NCBI RefSeq assembly: GCF_900460525.1
Contig: NZ_UHIY01000001.1
Span: 930,001-994,000, forward strand
Direction: 5' to 3'
Origin: Yersinia kristensenii
GTDB lineage: Bacteria; Pseudomonadota; Gammaproteobacteria; Enterobacterales; Enterobacteriaceae
DNA: 64,000 nucleotides
Under the pieces are notes generated by a model. It was not told the origin of the DNA. It saw only the letters and a program-made list of their open reading frames with translations, and did not search any database. The translations under genes and the position numbers were made by a program. Within the stretch, counting starts at the first letter, position 1, and each line of letters starts with the position of its first letter. Shown piece after piece: positions 1-9,242 of the stretch.

Positions 1-465
1 AGCGCAGTTGCCACTGCGCTTCATCAACCAGAACAAGGGCAAAAACTGATTAAAGACTATCGGCAACGTTTGGCAGCTGTGAGCAATACACCGCTGCCGG
101 TCAAAGTACTGTTTGTCATGAGCCATGGCGGCTTAACGCCGATGGCCGCAGGGCAAAATACCGCAGCGGATGCGATGATCCGGGCTGCCGGTGGTAACAA
201 TGCAATGCAAGGTTTCAGCCGCTATCGCCCACTGTCACAAGAGGGTGTCATTGCGAGTGCGCCGGATTTATTGCTAGTCACCAGTGACGGCGTAAGGGCG
301 CTGGGCGGCCACGAGAACATCTGGAAACTGCCGGGTATCGCCTTGACACCTGCCGGTAAAAATAAGCGCCTGTTAGTGGTTGATGATATGGCGTTACTGG
401 GCTTTGGGCTGGCAACCCCACAAGTGCTGGCGCAACTGCGCAAGGGCATGGAACAAGCGCAATGA
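1..465 (+). CDS. hmuT: Hemin ABC transporter, periplasmic binding protein HmuT (3' part)
   Basis: This is the C-terminal 154 codons of a gene that begins before the window; the frame is open from base 1 and ends in TGA at 463-465. HmuT binds hemin in the periplasm and hands it to the HmuUV transporter. The visible part has the features of a heme/cobalamin-type binding protein: a strand reading [11 protein letters not shown], a '[13 protein letters not shown]' stretch and the late '[13 protein letters not shown]' segment. The stop overlaps the ATG of hmuU (ATGA), as expected for a co-translated hmuTUV operon. The receptor and hmuS genes of the operon would lie upstream, outside the window. The identification rests mainly on the hmuU and hmuV genes that follow. 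Confidence 0.9.
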   Translation, partial: SAVATALHQPEQGQKLIKDYRQRLAAVSNTPLPVKVLFVMSHGGLTPMAAGQNTAADAMIRAAGGNNAMQGFSRYRPLSQEGVIASAPDLLLVTSDGVRALGGHENIWKLPGIALTPAGKNKRLLVVDDMALLGFGLATPQVLAQLRKGMEQAQ

Positions 466-1466
466 ATTGCCGTATCCACCCGCGCCTGATGTTAAGCATC
501 TTGTTGATGGTTTTGATTATCCTAGCGCTCGGTTCGGCCAATATGGGGGCTTTGACACTCTCGTTTCGCACCTTATGGCACGCCTCGCTAGATGATGCCA
601 TGTGGCACATTTGGCTGAATATCCGCCTGCCCCGCGTACTATTGGCCGTGGTGGTCGGCTGTGCACTGGCAGTCTCTGGCGCTATCATGCAAGGGTTATT
701 CCGCAACCCACTGGCAGACCCCGGTTTGTTGGGTATCAGCAGCGGTGCGGCCCTGTGTGTCGGGTTGATTATTGTTATGCCATTCAGCCTGCCACCACTG
801 TTAGCACTTTACAGTCATATGGTCGGCGCATTTATTGGCAGTCTGGCTATTTCTGCCGTTATTTTCACCCTCAGCCGCTGGGGGCATGGCAACTTATCGC
901 GCTTGCTATTGGCCGGTATCGCGATCAATGCGCTGTGTGGTGCGGCGGTCGGCGTGCTGACTTATATCAGTGATGACCAGCAATTACGTCAATTTTCCCT
1001 CTGGAGCATGGGCAGTTTGGGTCAAGCGCAATGGTCGACACTAATGGTAGCCACATCATTGATCCTGCCCGCCTGTGTGCTCGGTTTGTTGCAGGCGCGC
1101 CAGTTGAACCTGTTGCAGCTAGGGGATGAAGAAGCGCACTACCTCGGTGTCAATGTGCGGCAAGCCAAATTACGCTTGTTGTTACTCAGCGCCATTTTGA
1201 TTGGTGCCGCCGTTGCCGTCAGTGGCGTGATTGGTTTTATCGGGTTGGTGGTGCCGCATCTCATTCGCATGCGTATCGGGGCTGACCACCGCTGGTTACT
1301 CCCCGGCTCCGCACTGGGTGGGGCTTGCTTGTTACTCACCGCCGATACTCTGGCCCGGACTTTGGTCGCACCGGCTGAAATGCCGGTCGGGTTGATAACC
1401 AGCCTACTGGGTGGCCCTTATTTTCTGTGGCTGATTTTACGTCAGCGGGAGCAACGCAGTGGTTGA
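462..1466 (+). CDS. hmuU: Hemin ABC transporter permease HmuU
   Basis: A 334-residue integral membrane protein of the FecCD (BtuC-like) family; Y. pestis HmuU has the same length as far as I recall. It forms the homodimeric inner-membrane channel for hemin. The sequence shows about ten hydrophobic segments, the family motif '[19 protein letters not shown]' near residues 73-91, and the cytoplasmic coupling region '[13 protein letters not shown]' near residue 260, which contacts the ATPase. The ATG at 462 overlaps the hmuT stop and the 3' end overlaps the hmuV start, so the three genes are translationally coupled. Hemin operons of this type are Fur-regulated, but the promoter is outside the window. 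Confidence 0.95.
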   Translation: MNCRIHPRLMLSILLMVLIILALGSANMGALTLSFRTLWHASLDDAMWHIWLNIRLPRVLLAVVVGCALAVSGAIMQGLFRNPLADPGLLGISSGAALCVGLIIVMPFSLPPLLALYSHMVGAFIGSLAISAVIFTLSRWGHGNLSRLLLAGIAINALCGAAVGVLTYISDDQQLRQFSLWSMGSLGQAQWSTLMVATSLILPACVLGLLQARQLNLLQLGDEEAHYLGVNVRQAKLRLLLLSAILIGAAVAVSGVIGFIGLVVPHLIRMRIGADHRWLLPGSALGGACLLLTADTLARTLVAPAEMPVGLITSLLGGPYFLWLILRQREQRSG

Positions 1467-2244
1467 TACAGCGCTATTAGAAGCGAATCAGCTTTCCTAT
1501 CATGTTCAGGGGCAAAAGCTGATTAATAATGTTTCACTACACATTGCCAGCGGTGAAATGGTGGCGATTATCGGGCCAAACGGTGCGGGGAAATCCACCT
1601 TGCTGCGCTTATTAACCGGCTACCTCGCGCCATCTGAGGGCCGGTGTCAGTTGCTGGGGAAAAACCTCAATAGCTGGCAGCCCCAAGCATTGGCTCGCGC
1701 CCGAGCGGTGATGCGCCAATACAGTGATTTGGCCTTTCCATTCAGTGTCAGTGAAGTCATTCAAATGGGCCGCGCACCTTATGGCGCGGCACACCATCAC
1801 CAGGCGCTGCAAGAAGTAATGGCGCAAACAGACTGTCTGGCACTGGCGCAGCGGGATTACCGCGCACTGTCCGGTGGCGAGCAACAGCGGGTACAACTTG
1901 CTCGTGTGCTGGCGCAATTGTGGCAACCGGAGCCAGCCCCGCGGTGGTTATTTCTCGATGAACCAACCTCAGCATTAGATTTGTATCATCAACAACATAC
2001 TCTGCGCCTATTGCGCCAACTCACCCAGCAAGAACCTTTGGCGGTGTGCTGTGTGCTGCATGATTTGAATCTGGCGGCCCTGTATGCCGATCGTATTTTA
2101 TTGTTAGCGCAGGGCGAACTTGTTGCCTGTGGCACGCCAGAGGAAGTGCTTAATGCCGAAACACTGACCCGCTGGTATCAAGCCGATTTGGGGATTTCAC
2201 GCCATCCGGAAAGCGCCCTGCCACAGATCTATTTGCGTCAGTAA
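1459..2244 (+). CDS. hmuV: Hemin ABC transporter ATP-binding protein HmuV
   Basis: A 261-residue ABC ATPase that powers hemin import through HmuU. Walker A is GPNGAGKST near residue 38, the signature is [18 protein letters not shown] near residue 140, and Walker B is [12 protein letters not shown] near residue 165, followed by the H-loop histidine in '[14 protein letters not shown]'. The start is a GTG at 1459 lying inside the last codons of hmuU, so expression probably depends on translational coupling. It is the last gene of the hmu operon. A hairpin at 2248-2266 lies just after the stop and is shared with the convergent regulator gene. Confidence 0.95.
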   Translation: MVDTALLEANQLSYHVQGQKLINNVSLHIASGEMVAIIGPNGAGKSTLLRLLTGYLAPSEGRCQLLGKNLNSWQPQALARARAVMRQYSDLAFPFSVSEVIQMGRAPYGAAHHHQALQEVMAQTDCLALAQRDYRALSGGEQQRVQLARVLAQLWQPEPAPRWLFLDEPTSALDLYHQQHTLRLLRQLTQQEPLAVCCVLHDLNLAALYADRILLLAQGELVACGTPEEVLNAETLTRWYQADLGISRHPESALPQIYLRQ

Positions 2245-2247
2245 CAG

Positions 2248-2266
2248 CCAGCCTAAGGCTGGTTTT
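2248..2266. terminator. Terminator between hmuV and the convergent regulator gene
   Basis: CCAGCC at 2248-2253 pairs with GGCTGG at 2257-2262 across a TAA loop and is followed by TTTT. It lies immediately after the hmuV stop and also covers the stop codon of the minus-strand gene, so it mainly serves the plus-strand operon. Confidence 0.65.
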
Positions 2267-3704
2267 GCTTTTCAGCTACCTTAGGCTCATCCTCCGCCAA
2301 CAATTCATAAATCGCCGTGCCAACTTTTTGCACCGCGCGTTCAATTTCTACCGTCATCGGCTTGCTGTAACTCAGCCGCAAGCAATTACGGTATTTCCCC
2401 GAGGCTGAACTGATAAATCCAACCGCAATCTGCACACCTTGTGGTAATAAGCAGCGATTAAGTCGCAAGCTATCAAACCCATACGGCAATTCAACCCACA
2501 ACATAAAGCTGCCTTGCGGTCGGCTCAAACAAGTATTCGGCGGAAAATATTTCATCACCCAACTGGTCATAATATCGCGATTGCGTTGATATTGGCGGCG
2601 CATTCGGCGCAAATGCTGCATGTAATGGCCTTGTTTGATAAATTCAGCCATTGCCAACTGCGGTAATGTGGCAACCCGCCCGGCCGAAATATATTTCATG
2701 TGCAGCGCTTTATCTAAATAGCGGCCCGGCGCAATCCAGCCGATACGCAAACCCGGTGCTACTGTTTTTGAGAAGGAACTGCACAGCAATACTCGCCCGT
2801 CATCATCAAATGAGGCAATAGTCGGTGGCCGTGGATATTGATAAGCCAGTGCGCCATATACGTCATCTTCAATAATCGCGACGTCATAGCGCTGGGCCAG
2901 TGTCAGTAATGCTTTTTTGCGCTCATCGGGCATATTGTAGCCCAGCGGATCATTACAGGTTGGAGTGAGCTGAATCGCTTTGATCGGCCATTGATCCAAG
3001 GCCATTTCCAGTGCCTCCAGACTGATCCCTACCACCGGATCGGTTGGGATCTCAATCACTTTCATTCCCATCCCTTTCAGGGTTTGCATGGCACCATGAA
3101 AACTGGGGGAATCCACCGCCACAATGTCACCGGACTGGCAAACCGCCCCTAACGCAATCGCCAGCGCACCATGGCATCCAGAGGTAATAATGATATTTTC
3201 AGCCGATTGATGATTACCACTGTCGAGCATCAGGCGAGCTATCTGCTCACGTAATACCGGCGTGCCGTAAATATTATCGTAATCCAACACCTCTTCACTT
3301 TGATGGAGGCTCACTCGACTTAATAATCGGCTGAGAATTTTAAGCCCCGGGCCAGAGATGTCGGGCGAGCCTACCCCCAGATGCATAATGTTTTCTTGCT
3401 TGCCTCGTTGCAAAAATGCCAGTGTATTTTCCCACTGTGATATCTCAACCGGCCGCTGTGCATGGGTGCAGGTCGCGGGTAAAGAGGGCAGATTTGAGCT
3501 GCAACGCACGAAATAACCCGACTTCGCCCGCGCCTCAATCAACAGGCACTCTTCCAGTTGCCGATACGCTTGCTGTACGGTGCTAATGCTCACTCCATGC
3601 TCATCACTCAAAACCCTGACCGAAGGGAGGCGCTCACCGGCGACATAGAGCCCTTCTTTAATCCGTTGACTAAGAATATCAGCCAATTGTTGGTAACGAG
3701 TCAT
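2253..3704 (-). CDS. MocR/PdxR-type regulator: GntR DNA-binding domain fused to an aminotransferase-like domain
   Basis: A 483-residue protein with an N-terminal GntR winged helix ('SQRIKEGLYVAGERLPSVR' and 'STVQQAYRQLEE', residues 1-75) and a fold-type I aminotransferase-like domain from about residue 100. The PLP-binding lysine is K313 in SSFSKTVAPGLRIGW, and the upstream 'SPSFHGA' and 'DDVYGAL' segments also fit the PLP fold. Such proteins are transcription factors that use PLP as a sensor; the closest match I recall is E. coli YdcR. The ATG at 3704 is chosen because AGGTGAT precedes it and the GntR domain starts there. The frame remains open upstream, but that extension would be translated from an ERIC element. 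The target genes cannot be told from the sequence. Confidence 0.85.
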   Translation of the reverse strand: MTRYQQLADILSQRIKEGLYVAGERLPSVRVLSDEHGVSISTVQQAYRQLEECLLIEARAKSGYFVRCSSNLPSLPATCTHAQRPVEISQWENTLAFLQRGKQENIMHLGVGSPDISGPGLKILSRLLSRVSLHQSEEVLDYDNIYGTPVLREQIARLMLDSGNHQSAENIIITSGCHGALAIALGAVCQSGDIVAVDSPSFHGAMQTLKGMGMKVIEIPTDPVVGISLEALEMALDQWPIKAIQLTPTCNDPLGYNMPDERKKALLTLAQRYDVAIIEDDVYGALAYQYPRPPTIASFDDDGRVLLCSSFSKTVAPGLRIGWIAPGRYLDKALHMKYISAGRVATLPQLAMAEFIKQGHYMQHLRRMRRQYQRNRDIMTSWVMKYFPPNTCLSRPQGSFMLWVELPYGFDSLRLNRCLLPQGVQIAVGFISSASGKYRNCLRLSYSKPMTVEIERAVQKVGTAIYELLAEDEPKVAEKQNQP

Positions 3705-3738
3705 TGGTATCACCTGATAAATGAGTAATTTCTCTAAA

Positions 3739-3846
3739 TAATTCGAGTTGCAGGAAGGCGGCAACTGAGCGAGTCCCCAAGAGCTTACACAAGTAAGTGA
3801 CTGGGGTGAACGAAGGCAGCCAACATACATGCAGCTTGAAGTATGA
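3739..3846. repeat. ERIC element
   Basis: The core matches the classical ERIC sequence: AAGTAAGTGACTGGGGTGA around 3791 pairs with a CCCCAAGAGCTTAC arm around 3775. The outer ends form an imperfect inverted repeat (GAGTTGCAGG at 3745 against TGCAGCTTGAAG at 3830). It sits in the leader of the regulator gene, about 35 bp upstream of its start, so it is probably transcribed and can fold into a long hairpin. Boundaries are approximate. Confidence 0.85.
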
Positions 3847-3993
3847 CGAGTAAAGCAGTACAGATGGCATGAAATCACACCATTCAGTTGATATATCGCA
3901 TATCTGTATGGAAATAATAGTCCTAATTTGCATCTGTAATGTTTTGCGCCAAAGTTTCATGCTAGTGACTCACCTACTGACGGGGAGTCAATA

Positions 3994-4233
3994 ATGAATA
4001 ATATAATTGAAGATCAAATAGATGAATGCTGCTCGTCAATGACACGAGCCACAAAAAATCGCCCTAATATTTTTATTCGGCTATGGTTGCAAGCATACAG
4101 ATATGTGCATCAATGGAATGAACAGCGCAAAACGGCCAATACTCTCGGGCGGTTGAATTCCGATCAATTAAAAGATATTGGCCTGAGCCGAGAGGATATC
4201 AAGCGAGATTACAGCCGCCCGTTTTGGCGCTGA
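3994..4233 (+). CDS. DUF1127 (YjiS-like) small protein
   Basis: A 79-residue protein. Its C-terminal half carries the arginine-rich DUF1127 signature: 'LGRLNSDQLKDIGLSREDI' preceded by a WNEQRKTANT helix. In enterobacteria the function of these proteins is mostly unknown; some short alphaproteobacterial members bind RNA. The start is supported by GGGGAG about 7 bases before the ATG. It stands alone, divergent from the MocR-type regulator and convergent with foxA, and a good terminator follows. The MocR-type protein is a possible regulator of this gene, but that is only an inference from divergence. Confidence 0.8.
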   Translation: MNNIIEDQIDECCSSMTRATKNRPNIFIRLWLQAYRYVHQWNEQRKTANTLGRLNSDQLKDIGLSREDIKRDYSRPFWR

Positions 4234-4253
4234 GAAAAGATAATGTCATCATT

Positions 4254-4277
4254 AGCCCGCAGAGATTGCGGGCTTTA
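4254..4277. terminator. Terminator between the DUF1127 gene and foxA
   Basis: AGCCCGC at 4254-4260 pairs with GCGGGCT at 4268-4274, followed by TTT. It lies 20 bp after the DUF1127 stop and can also serve the convergent foxA gene, whose stop is at 4298. Confidence 0.6.
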
Positions 4278-4297
4278 TGATGAATATATTGAGTTAG

Positions 4298-6430
4298 TTA
4301 GAAGTCATAGCCCACTGTCGCTTGTACTGAGCGCTCTGCGCCCCAGTAGCAATAGGAAGTGTTGTAACAGGCGGCGACGTATTTTTTGTCTGCGATATTA
4401 TTCACATTCAATTGAACAAACGCGCCTTTCAATGATGTTGCCCATGTCCCTAAATCCGCACGAACCGAGGCGTCGCCCAGTGTATAGGAAGGGACGCGCA
4501 AGGTATTGGCATCATCGGCCCACTGTTTGCCAATATAACGGATCCCCGCCCCCACATTAATACCATAACCCGCTTCATACTGCGCCCACAGTGATGCCAT
4601 ATTAGACGGCGCTAATACTGGCGTATGACCATCATTACCATCAATGGCATCTTTGAATTTCACTCGATTATAGGTATAGCCCGCAATCACACTCAACCGG
4701 TCATTAATCCGGCTTCTGGCTTCCAGCTCCAGCCCCTGTGAATTCACTTTACCGGCGGGCACATAATAAGTGGCCGGTACTGCGCGGTTTGCCACATCAT
4801 TTTGGGTCAGGTCATATAAGGCGGCGGAATAGAGTGAAGAGCTGCCCGGCGGCTGATATTTAATCCCCACTTCATACTGCTCGCTGGTCATCGGTTTCAA
4901 CAGTTTTTGCTGTGCATCCGGGAACAAACTTGGCGTGATAGCTTGGCTGTAACTAACATACGGAGAAATACCACTATCAAAACCATACAGCAATGAGGCG
5001 CGCCCGCTGGCGTGATTATCTGTGCGCTCATCAGTGCTGTTGGCGGTTTTATCAATATTCTCCGTCTTCATCCGATCATAACGGCCGGACAGATTCAGAT
5101 GCCAATTATCCAATGTCATTTCATCTTGCAGATAAACCCCACTCTGCTCATAGCGGCGATTTAAATAGGATGAATTGATACCGGGAGTGGTCAACAAGTC
5201 ATCACGATACAAGGTACTGCCGCCAGAAACGCCCGTGTAAGGGTTCAATGTGGTGGCATAAGCACTGTCACTGCGCAAATTATTGCGGAATTTCTGGAAA
5301 TCCAGCCCCAGCATTACCTTGTGTTCCACTGCCGCCGTGGCGAAATCCGCGGTCAGTTGGTTATCTACCGCAAATGCATTGAGTGATGACTCTTCACCAG
5401 AGTAATAACGGTTCATCAGAGTACGGTCGCTATTCCAGCCCCCTTGATAAACCTGCTCTAACTGACTATTAGAATGGGTATAGCTGGCGTTTTGGTGGAA
5501 AGACCAAACATTATCAAATTTGTGTGAAAATTCAGAGCTATAGATTTGCTGCCAGCGCTTAAACACGTTGTGGTTACTTTCGCCATCGAAGAAGCCACGG
5601 CTTAATTTCTGCCCATAAATGCTGCCATCTGCTGGCACCGCACTGTGATAGCCACCGGAAGGGTCTTTTTGCAAATTGGCGCGCAGTAACAATGAAGTAT
5701 TTTCATCTGGCTGCCACAATAATGACGGCGCGATTGCATAGCGCTCTTCGCGCTGATGGTCATACATGGTGTCACTGTTGCGGGTGATCCCGGTCAGGCG
5801 AAACGCCCAATGCTCGGATATCGCATCGGTATAATCAAATGCCGCGACTTGGGTATTGTTATTACCCCCCGTCAGGCGGAAATGACCTTCCGAGGTAAAT
5901 TGCGGGCGCTTGGAGGTCATCATCACCACACCGCCGGGGATACTCTGGCCATATAATGCGGAAGAGGGGCCTTTGATAACATCAACGCGCTCAAGGAACC
6001 ATGGGTCGATCTGCAACACGTTAAAACTGCCGCCATCACTGAGTAAACGCAGGCCATCGAGGAAGGTATTGTTCACATCGCCGCCATGGAAACCCCGCAA
6101 GGCAATAGTGTCATAGCGGGTGGCTCCACCGGAAAAACCGGTGAAAACACCTGGGGTATAATTCAGCGCTTGGTTCAGTGTAGCAACGTTTTGATCATCC
6201 ATTTGTTGGCGAGTAACCACTGAGACCGCTTGTGCAGTCAGAATTAACGGCTGATCGGTTTTAGTTGCCCCTTTGGTGGTTTTTGCGGTATAGCCCAAAG
6301 TAGGCAAATCGGCTTCATGGCCGGCTTTGGCTGTCACTTCTATCGTATCGTCAGCGATGACGGCCAATGGAATAAACAGTGCCAGTGAACATAAAATAGC
6401 AGAGCGCTTTATGGTAAAAGCCGAGAACAT
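4298..6430 (-). CDS. foxA: Ferrioxamine outer-membrane receptor FoxA
   Basis: A 710-residue TonB-dependent siderophore receptor. A signal peptide of about 26 residues (ending near IADD) is followed by a TonB-box-like 'DTIEVTAKAG', a plug domain with 'IKGPSSALYGQSIPGGVV' near residue 130, and a 22-strand barrel ending in 'SVQATVGYDF' with the C-terminal phenylalanine typical of outer-membrane proteins. The sequence agrees with my memory of Y. enterocolitica FoxA, which is also 710 residues long and imports ferrioxamine B. The start at 6430 has GGGGAAG upstream; an earlier in-frame ATG at 6472 would put extra residues before the signal peptide. A Fur box lies upstream, so the gene should be induced by iron starvation. 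Confidence 0.9.
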   Translation of the reverse strand: MFSAFTIKRSAILCSLALFIPLAVIADDTIEVTAKAGHEADLPTLGYTAKTTKGATKTDQPLILTAQAVSVVTRQQMDDQNVATLNQALNYTPGVFTGFSGGATRYDTIALRGFHGGDVNNTFLDGLRLLSDGGSFNVLQIDPWFLERVDVIKGPSSALYGQSIPGGVVMMTSKRPQFTSEGHFRLTGGNNNTQVAAFDYTDAISEHWAFRLTGITRNSDTMYDHQREERYAIAPSLLWQPDENTSLLLRANLQKDPSGGYHSAVPADGSIYGQKLSRGFFDGESNHNVFKRWQQIYSSEFSHKFDNVWSFHQNASYTHSNSQLEQVYQGGWNSDRTLMNRYYSGEESSLNAFAVDNQLTADFATAAVEHKVMLGLDFQKFRNNLRSDSAYATTLNPYTGVSGGSTLYRDDLLTTPGINSSYLNRRYEQSGVYLQDEMTLDNWHLNLSGRYDRMKTENIDKTANSTDERTDNHASGRASLLYGFDSGISPYVSYSQAITPSLFPDAQQKLLKPMTSEQYEVGIKYQPPGSSSLYSAALYDLTQNDVANRAVPATYYVPAGKVNSQGLELEARSRINDRLSVIAGYTYNRVKFKDAIDGNDGHTPVLAPSNMASLWAQYEAGYGINVGAGIRYIGKQWADDANTLRVPSYTLGDASVRADLGTWATSLKGAFVQLNVNNIADKKYVAACYNTSYCYWGAERSVQATVGYDF

Positions 6431-6574
6431 AGTTATCTTCCCCAGATAAAATAGATGGTTATTTATCAGCATCCTTTGCTATTTTCGCCCGGCAAATACC
6501 CTAACCTGCGCGCCACATATTGTGGGTCCATAAGTGCAGCGCACAATTTATTAAATGAGAGTGTTAATTACAAT

Positions 6575-6587
6575 GATAATTATTATC
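6575..6587. promoter_or_regulatory. Fur box upstream of foxA
   Basis: A perfect palindrome GATAAT-T-ATTATC, matching the core of the Fur consensus, lies about 145 bp before the foxA start in a region of low GC. It is between foxA (minus strand) and the channel gene (plus strand); foxA is the likelier target because it encodes iron uptake. Confidence 0.75.
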
Positions 6588-6729
6588 TTTAACAGTTAAT
6601 TTAGGGGAGTAATTATAAGAGTAAGATTATTCAGTAATTCGTAAGGTGTGCCACAATGATTGTCAGGCAGGCACCACTGCACTAATCAATGGGTTCATTG
6701 TGACATACACTTTCGGGCTGACCGGTTTT

Positions 6730-9174
6730 ATGAAAAAGAATGGGTACTTTGTTTTACATCGCTATTATCCCCTACTCTGTCTGTTGCTCATGCTTTTTTG
6801 CGCGTCACTTATCGCGATTTCAACTACAGGTACGGCCTTTGCAGCGACAACATCAGACACGACAACTGAAAGCAGTGAGGAACCGGTAAAACCGGCGATA
6901 TCGGTTCAATTAATTAGCTTGCAAAAACAGTTAGATAAACTCAAACAGAGTGTGTCAAACAGTACATCAGACAATCAGTTAAGTACGCTGAATGAAACAG
7001 CATTAACACTGGTCAGGGATGTCGACATTCTGCTGGCCGATTTGAAACCCAAACGGGAACAACTACAGGCACAGTTGGATGTTTTAGGCCCGCCGCCCGC
7101 CGCAGGGACACTGGCTGAAACCCCGATAGTCGCTCAACAACGCCGCGCGTTAAATACCCGTAAAGTCCAATTAGAGGGCCAGAATGATCAAGCTCAGGCC
7201 ATCAAAGCTAACGCGGAGAACCTGGCAATACAGATTATCTCGTTACGGCGAACGGCACTGAAATCACAAATTGCCTTAAATTCTGGCAGCATCTTGGGAG
7301 CTAAATTTTGGGCGCCCATCGTCAATCCCAATCCCGATGATGACCAGCGGTTGAAAGGTTTTGTGCAAGAACTGGCGGATGCCTGGCATGCCGCTTGGGA
7401 GCCAGAATGGCGCGCGGGCACGGCAATGTACCTGTTACTGACTCTGTTGATCGGCGCATTTGGCTTTAAGCTCCTCGACAAACTGACCGCCTGGTTTTGT
7501 GCTAAGTGCCTGCCCCAAGGCCCATTACGCCGTAGCTTTATGGCCTCAGCCACCACTTTATACACGGTGCTGATTACCGTCACCATGGCGCAATGCATCA
7601 CCCAGACATTCACTCGCACACCGGATGCATCACCGCTAGTAATGAATTTTGCACTGGCATTTGTTCAGCTTATGTTTTTCTCCGCGTTGGTCGCGGGTCT
7701 TGGCCGTGCGTTTTTATCCATCCAGCGCCCCTCATGGCGGCTACCCGCCATTGCTGATGAAGTGGCCGCGTCTCTCAAACTGTTTCCTCCGCTGCTAGCC
7801 AGTTGCATCATGATTTTTGGTGCGATTGATCAGATGAATAACATGATCAATATCAGCGTATCGGGGACAATTTTTGGCAATGGTATTTCAGCTCTCTTGG
7901 TGGCTCTGACTGCCGCGATTATTCCATTACGCGCCAACCGGATACGCCGCCAACTGATGGTCAATGGCGAAAAACCTGAAGCTTATTCCACCTTGGCCGG
8001 GTTAATTCACCTGGCCATCGGCATTACTGCAATAGCCATATTATTGTCATTGTTAGTGGGATATATCGCGCTAGCGAAATTCTTGAGTTACAAACTGGTA
8101 TGGGTTTGCCTGGTACTGGCCTGTGTGTATTTGCTGACTCATCTTTGTGTTGATTTAGCTGAAAGTCTCTTTTCCCCCACCAGCAGTGCCGGTAAAGCCA
8201 TTAAGCAGTCACTCAATATTGATGACCGCCATTTGGCGCAAGCGGCAACATTATTATCAGCCACCAGCAAAGTGACGCTGATATTACTGGCTATTATCGC
8301 GCTGTTTAATGGCACTTTTGGCTCGACAACCCCGGTTTCACTGCTGCAAAAGACCATGGAACTCTTGGGTGGCGAGGGGCTGGAAAAACTCAATATTGTG
8401 CCAACCAATTTGCTTAATGCGGCTATTTGTCTGCTGGTCGGATTATATGTGCTCAAGGCGGCACAACGTTGGCTCAGTAATGAATTCCTACCGAAAACTC
8501 AGATGGACTCCGGGATAAAAACCTCGGCAGTCACCCTGTTCAGTAATATCGGTTATGTGCTGGTGATCCTGATGACTTTATCAGTGCTCGGTATTCAGTG
8601 GAATAAATTAGCCTGGATTGTCAGTGCATTATCTGTGGGTATCGGTTTTGGCTTGCAGGAAATTGTGAAGAACTTTATTTCCGGCATTATTTTGCTCACC
8701 GAGCGGCCAGTCAAGGTCGGGGATTTAATCAGTATTAGTGGGGTTGAGGGGGATATTCGCCGCATCAATGTTCGCGCCACAGAAATCCAGCTCAGTGACC
8801 GCTCGACAGTTATCGTGCCCAATTCTCAATTAATTTCGCAGAATGTGCGTAATGCCACTATGGCGAATGCGCAAGGGGTGGTGACCATTGCCCTGACATT
8901 CCCGCTGGATTTAGATATTGAACTGGCGCAAGCGCTGTTGATAGAAGCTTACGAAGAACACGAATCCATACTCGATACCCCAGCCCCATCAGTAAAATTT
9001 AGCCAGTTAAGTCCAGATGGCATTGTGCTCAGTGTCACCGGGTTAGTCCCCAGCCCACGAATGGTCAGTAACACCAAAAGTGAGTTGTTATTCAGCATAT
9101 TAAAGCGGCTTCGGGCCGCAGGGGTATCTCTGGCGGTGGCAGTGCCGATCAGACCCTTGCCTATAGCGAATTAA
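6730..9174 (+). CDS. Large MscS-family mechanosensitive channel with N-terminal periplasmic domain (DUF3772 type)
   Basis: An 814-residue inner-membrane protein. From the ATG at 6730 a signal peptide is followed by 'TAFAATTS'. Residues about 40-190 form a charged, coiled-coil-like periplasmic region ('LISLQKQLDKLKQS', 'DILLADLKPKREQLQ'), as in DUF3772 proteins. Several membrane helices follow, then the MscS pore and beta domain: 'GIGFGLQEIVKNFISGIIL' near residue 650, 'ERPVKVGDLI', and 'STVIVPNSQLI'. It should act as an osmotic safety valve. The start could be an upstream GTG at 6646, but 6730 gives a clean signal peptide, although its ribosome-binding site is weak. The gene is flanked by unrelated iron genes and is monocistronic. 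Confidence 0.85.
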   Translation: MKKNGYFVLHRYYPLLCLLLMLFCASLIAISTTGTAFAATTSDTTTESSEEPVKPAISVQLISLQKQLDKLKQSVSNSTSDNQLSTLNETALTLVRDVDILLADLKPKREQLQAQLDVLGPPPAAGTLAETPIVAQQRRALNTRKVQLEGQNDQAQAIKANAENLAIQIISLRRTALKSQIALNSGSILGAKFWAPIVNPNPDDDQRLKGFVQELADAWHAAWEPEWRAGTAMYLLLTLLIGAFGFKLLDKLTAWFCAKCLPQGPLRRSFMASATTLYTVLITVTMAQCITQTFTRTPDASPLVMNFALAFVQLMFFSALVAGLGRAFLSIQRPSWRLPAIADEVAASLKLFPPLLASCIMIFGAIDQMNNMINISVSGTIFGNGISALLVALTAAIIPLRANRIRRQLMVNGEKPEAYSTLAGLIHLAIGITAIAILLSLLVGYIALAKFLSYKLVWVCLVLACVYLLTHLCVDLAESLFSPTSSAGKAIKQSLNIDDRHLAQAATLLSATSKVTLILLAIIALFNGTFGSTTPVSLLQKTMELLGGEGLEKLNIVPTNLLNAAICLLVGLYVLKAAQRWLSNEFLPKTQMDSGIKTSAVTLFSNIGYVLVILMTLSVLGIQWNKLAWIVSALSVGIGFGLQEIVKNFISGIILLTERPVKVGDLISISGVEGDIRRINVRATEIQLSDRSTVIVPNSQLISQNVRNATMANAQGVVTIALTFPLDLDIELAQALLIEAYEEHESILDTPAPSVKFSQLSPDGIVLSVTGLVPSPRMVSNTKSELLFSILKRLRAAGVSLAVAVPIRPLPIAN

Positions 9175-9194
9175 CAGGATAATTAATAAAGACT

Positions 9195-9233
9195 GGGCCA
9201 TAAGAAATATCAATACGATAAAACTTATGGCCC
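9195..9233. terminator. Inverted repeat between convergent genes, possible terminator
   Basis: GGGCCATAAG at 9195-9204 is exactly complementary to CTTATGGCCC at 9224-9233, with a 19-nt loop. It lies between the convergent channel and protease genes. There is no U-run on the plus strand, so terminator function is uncertain. Confidence 0.4.
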
Positions 9234-9242
9234 CTTAATGAC

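Noticed and set aside
2253..3878. 541-codon version of the MocR-type regulator
   Set aside because: The extra 58 N-terminal codons are the ERIC element read as protein; the GntR domain and the ribosome-binding site support the start at 3704.
4243..4560. 105-codon plus-strand open frame at the end of foxA
   Set aside because: It overlaps the strongly supported foxA gene on the other strand and starts inside a terminator region.
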